Source: a virus
Length of the DNA: 38,302 nt
Reading direction: 5' to 3' (one strand)
IMG/VR virus record: IMGVR_UViG_3300033552_000030
Location: 1 to 38,302 of that record
Below, one piece after another: positions 37,330-38,302 of the stretch. The notes under the pieces are model-generated. The model was not told where the DNA came from. It was given only the letters and a program-made list of their open reading frames with translations, and did no database searches. Position 1 is the stretch's first letter. Every line of letters starts with the position of its first letter. A program made the translations under genes and the position numbers.

Positions 37330-37530
37330 ATGCAGAAGTTATTAATGCTCGCCATGGCATTGTTTATGGCTGGGACCGCCAACGCAGCGACGGCATTTTT
37401 TACCGGCCGCCAAGAGATGGTCCAGACGGTCACCTACCAACAAGCGTGGCGCTGTGAGTACAACTACCTCGGACAGACCTTCTACCGGCTTTTCCAGACA
37501 AGTTGCCCTTCTAGCGTGCAAGTCCAGTAA
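37330..37530 (+). CDS. Small secreted protein with signal peptide, 66 aa
   Basis: Start ATG 37330 with GAGGGGG upstream. Residues 1-19 are a Sec signal (MQKLLMLAMALFMAGTANA, cleavage after ANA). The mature 47 residues (ATAFFTGRQEMVQTVTYQQAW, then CEYNYLGQTFYRLFQTSCPSS) contain two cysteines that could form a disulphide. Proteins of this type sit near the repressor in many prophages and may be lysogen-expressed envelope proteins. It could be made from the repressor transcript, because it follows cI by 41 bases and is closed by a terminator. Confidence 0.8.
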   Translation: MQKLLMLAMALFMAGTANAATAFFTGRQEMVQTVTYQQAWRCEYNYLGQTFYRLFQTSCPSSVQVQ

Positions 37531-37552
37531 GAGCCACTCGCCATCGCATCAG

Positions 37553-37575
37553 CCGCCCCTTGAGGCGGTTTTTTT
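37553..37575 (+). terminator. Intrinsic terminator after the secreted-protein gene
   Basis: CCGCC (37553-37557) and GGCGG (37564-37568) form a stem with a 6-nt loop followed by seven Ts (37569-37575). It closes the cI / secreted-protein unit and insulates it from the pentapeptide promoter about 90 bases on. Confidence 0.88.
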
Positions 37576-37646
37576 ACGCCCGCTTTTTCCTTTTACAACT
37601 AATTCTTAATTAAGGGTTTTTACTTATAGGGTTTATTTTGATCTAA

Positions 37647-37693
37647 TTTCTAGCTGACAGCTTGCCTTTTACTAGCCATCAGATAGAATAATT
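37647..37693 (+). promoter_or_regulatory. PL-type promoter and operator, duplicate of the cro promoter
   Basis: TTGCCT (37662-37667) and TAGAAT (37684-37689) are 16 bp apart. CTAGCT (37650-37655) and CTAGCC (37672-37677) lie 22 bp apart, and AGCTG-A-CAGCT is a perfect palindrome just upstream of the -35. Over this stretch the sequence matches the cro promoter region closely, with the differences confined to the spacer and a few bases. Upstream DNA (37611-37646) is AT-rich with AGGGTTT twice, 15 bp apart. Confidence 0.75.
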
Positions 37694-37748
37694 CCAAGTC
37701 GCAAACACAGCGCGACAAGGCGAAAGTTTTAACTACCTGGAGCAGCAT

Positions 37749-38302
37749 ATGACGACAAAGAAAATCGTAAGCCGTTGGGATAGCAGCAAAGTTCTGTTTG
37801 AGTGCGAACTGCCAGACGGCACGCCGAGCGGCTTGGCCATGCGCCATGCGCTCGAAAAAGCTATTCTGAGCGATGCCGACCTGAGCGGTGCCGACCTGCG
37901 CGGTGCCTACCTGAGCGGTGCCGACCTGCGCGGTGCCTACCTGCGCGGTGCCGACCTGAGCGGTGCCGACCTGAGCGGTGCCTACCTGAGCGGTGCCGAC
38001 CTGAGCGGTGCCGACCTGAGCGGTGCCGACCTGAGCGGTGCCTACCTGAGCGGTGCTGATGGCAAACAACTTCCACGCGCCACGCCAGAGCAGGCAATTG
38101 AAAACTTAGACAAGGTTCGTGCAATCGTTCTTGATGACGAAAAACGCCTGCAAATGGACCACTGGCACGGAAGCAACGAATGGCGCAATCGCACTTGCGC
38201 AGAGGAAACACTCTGCGGCACAACTCATTGCATGGCTGGCTGGCTGCAAGTCTGCACGACTGAGCAAGCCCTTAAAGATATTCCGGCGCAACTCGCTGGT
38301 GT
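37749..38302 (+). CDS. Pentapeptide-repeat protein, N-terminal part (continues at base 1; ends at 383)
   Basis: The gene starts at ATG 37749 (GGAG upstream), about 50 bases after the predicted start of the PL-type promoter. Residues 1-39 form a small N-terminal domain, residues 40-104 hold 13 pentapeptide repeats of the A(D/Y)L(S/R)G type, and a C-terminal domain with a [10 protein letters not shown] core follows to residue 238. Repeats of this type form a square beta-helix that can mimic DNA, as in Qnr/MfpA gyrase-protection proteins. As first gene of the rightward early operon it may act on host DNA enzymes, but that is inference. The last 220 bases duplicate the start of the window. Confidence 0.9.
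   Translation, partial: MTTKKIVSRWDSSKVLFECELPDGTPSGLAMRHALEKAILSDADLSGADLRGAYLSGADLRGAYLRGADLSGADLSGAYLSGADLSGADLSGADLSGAYLSGADGKQLPRATPEQAIENLDKVRAIVLDDEKRLQMDHWHGSNEWRNRTCAEETLCGTTHCMAGWLQVCTTEQALKDIPAQLAG
37866..38060 (+). repeat. 13 tandem 15-bp units coding for the pentapeptides
   Basis: Thirteen in-frame copies of CTG(A/C)GCGGTGCC(G/T)AC run from 37866 to 38060 without gaps; the first has GAT in place of GGT and the last is CTGAGCGGTGCTGAT. The high DNA identity suggests recent expansion and possible length variation. The assembly ends meet just after this repeat. Confidence 0.95.
38083..38302. repeat. 220-bp terminal redundancy equal to bases 1-220 (circular assembly)
   Basis: The sequence from 38083 to the end repeats 1-220, with one substitution (38175 A, 93 G). 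This shows the contig closes on itself as a circle of about 38,082 bp; the mismatch points to a mixed population or an error at the join. Confidence 0.95.

Noticed and set aside
37866-38060. CRISPR-like array
   Set aside because: The 15-bp units are contiguous with no spacers and code in frame for pentapeptides.

Overview
The window is essentially one complete temperate podovirus-type phage genome, assembled as a circle. The last 220 bases (38083-38302) repeat the first 220 with one mismatch (93 G versus 38175 A), so the unique circle is about 38,082 bp and one gene, a pentapeptide-repeat protein, runs across the join. The host is probably a betaproteobacterium of the Burkholderiales. That rests on the GC-rich coding style, the tRNA-Val sequence next to the integrase and the general look of the proteins; no host sequence is present to prove it.

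Layout. (1) Rightward early/recombination arm (37330 across the join to 6993): a small secreted protein and its terminator, then a repressor-type promoter, the pentapeptide-repeat gene, a chain of small genes joined by ATGA overlaps, RecT/Bet, a YqaJ/lambda-type exonuclease, a small protein with an SSB-like acidic tail, a block of unknown small genes, an excisionase-like HTH protein and a tyrosine integrase. The integrase ends one base before a complete tRNA-Val(CAC) on the opposite strand, the likely attP core. (2) Leftward late genes, transcribed from about 29.1 kb down to 7.45 kb: small and large terminase, portal, virion proteins, scaffold, N4-gp56-type major capsid protein, P22 gp4- and gp10-like tail-machine proteins, ejection proteins, a tail fibre with an SGNH hydrolase domain, then lysis (two holin-like proteins, a transglycosylase-like endolysin, an HExxH protein, a tiny membrane protein, and Rz with embedded Rz1). 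(3) Leftward early genes (36522 to 29107): a Cro-like gene, a CII-like regulator, O-like replication protein with internal iterons, P-like helicase loader, NinG, DUF3310, a DNA methyltransferase, NinB, a possible Q-like regulator and three small genes. (4) A CI-like S24 repressor gene at 36602-37288, divergent from cro.

Regulation looks lambda-like. Two promoters with matching architecture (TTGCNT, 16-bp spacer, TAGAAT, and the same flanking CTAGC elements 22 bp apart) sit in front of cro (leftward) and in front of the pentapeptide operon (rightward), as expected for a PR/PL pair under one repressor. A strong promoter (TTGACA, 16 bp, TAATAT) at 29126-29099 is followed within about 30 bp by an intrinsic terminator and then the late genes, the arrangement of a pR'-tR' switch.

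The most interesting items are: the duplicated operator/promoter module; an HNH endonuclease gene that splits a small zinc-ribbon gene and is flanked by a 9-bp duplication; the pentapeptide-repeat protein as first gene of the rightward early operon beside the Red-type genes; the strong promoter with a 12-bp palindrome at 29.74 kb; the tandem stem-loops before the terminase genes; and several small genes under 60 codons described here (906, 3374, 5045, 7925, 29107, 31635 and 36052).
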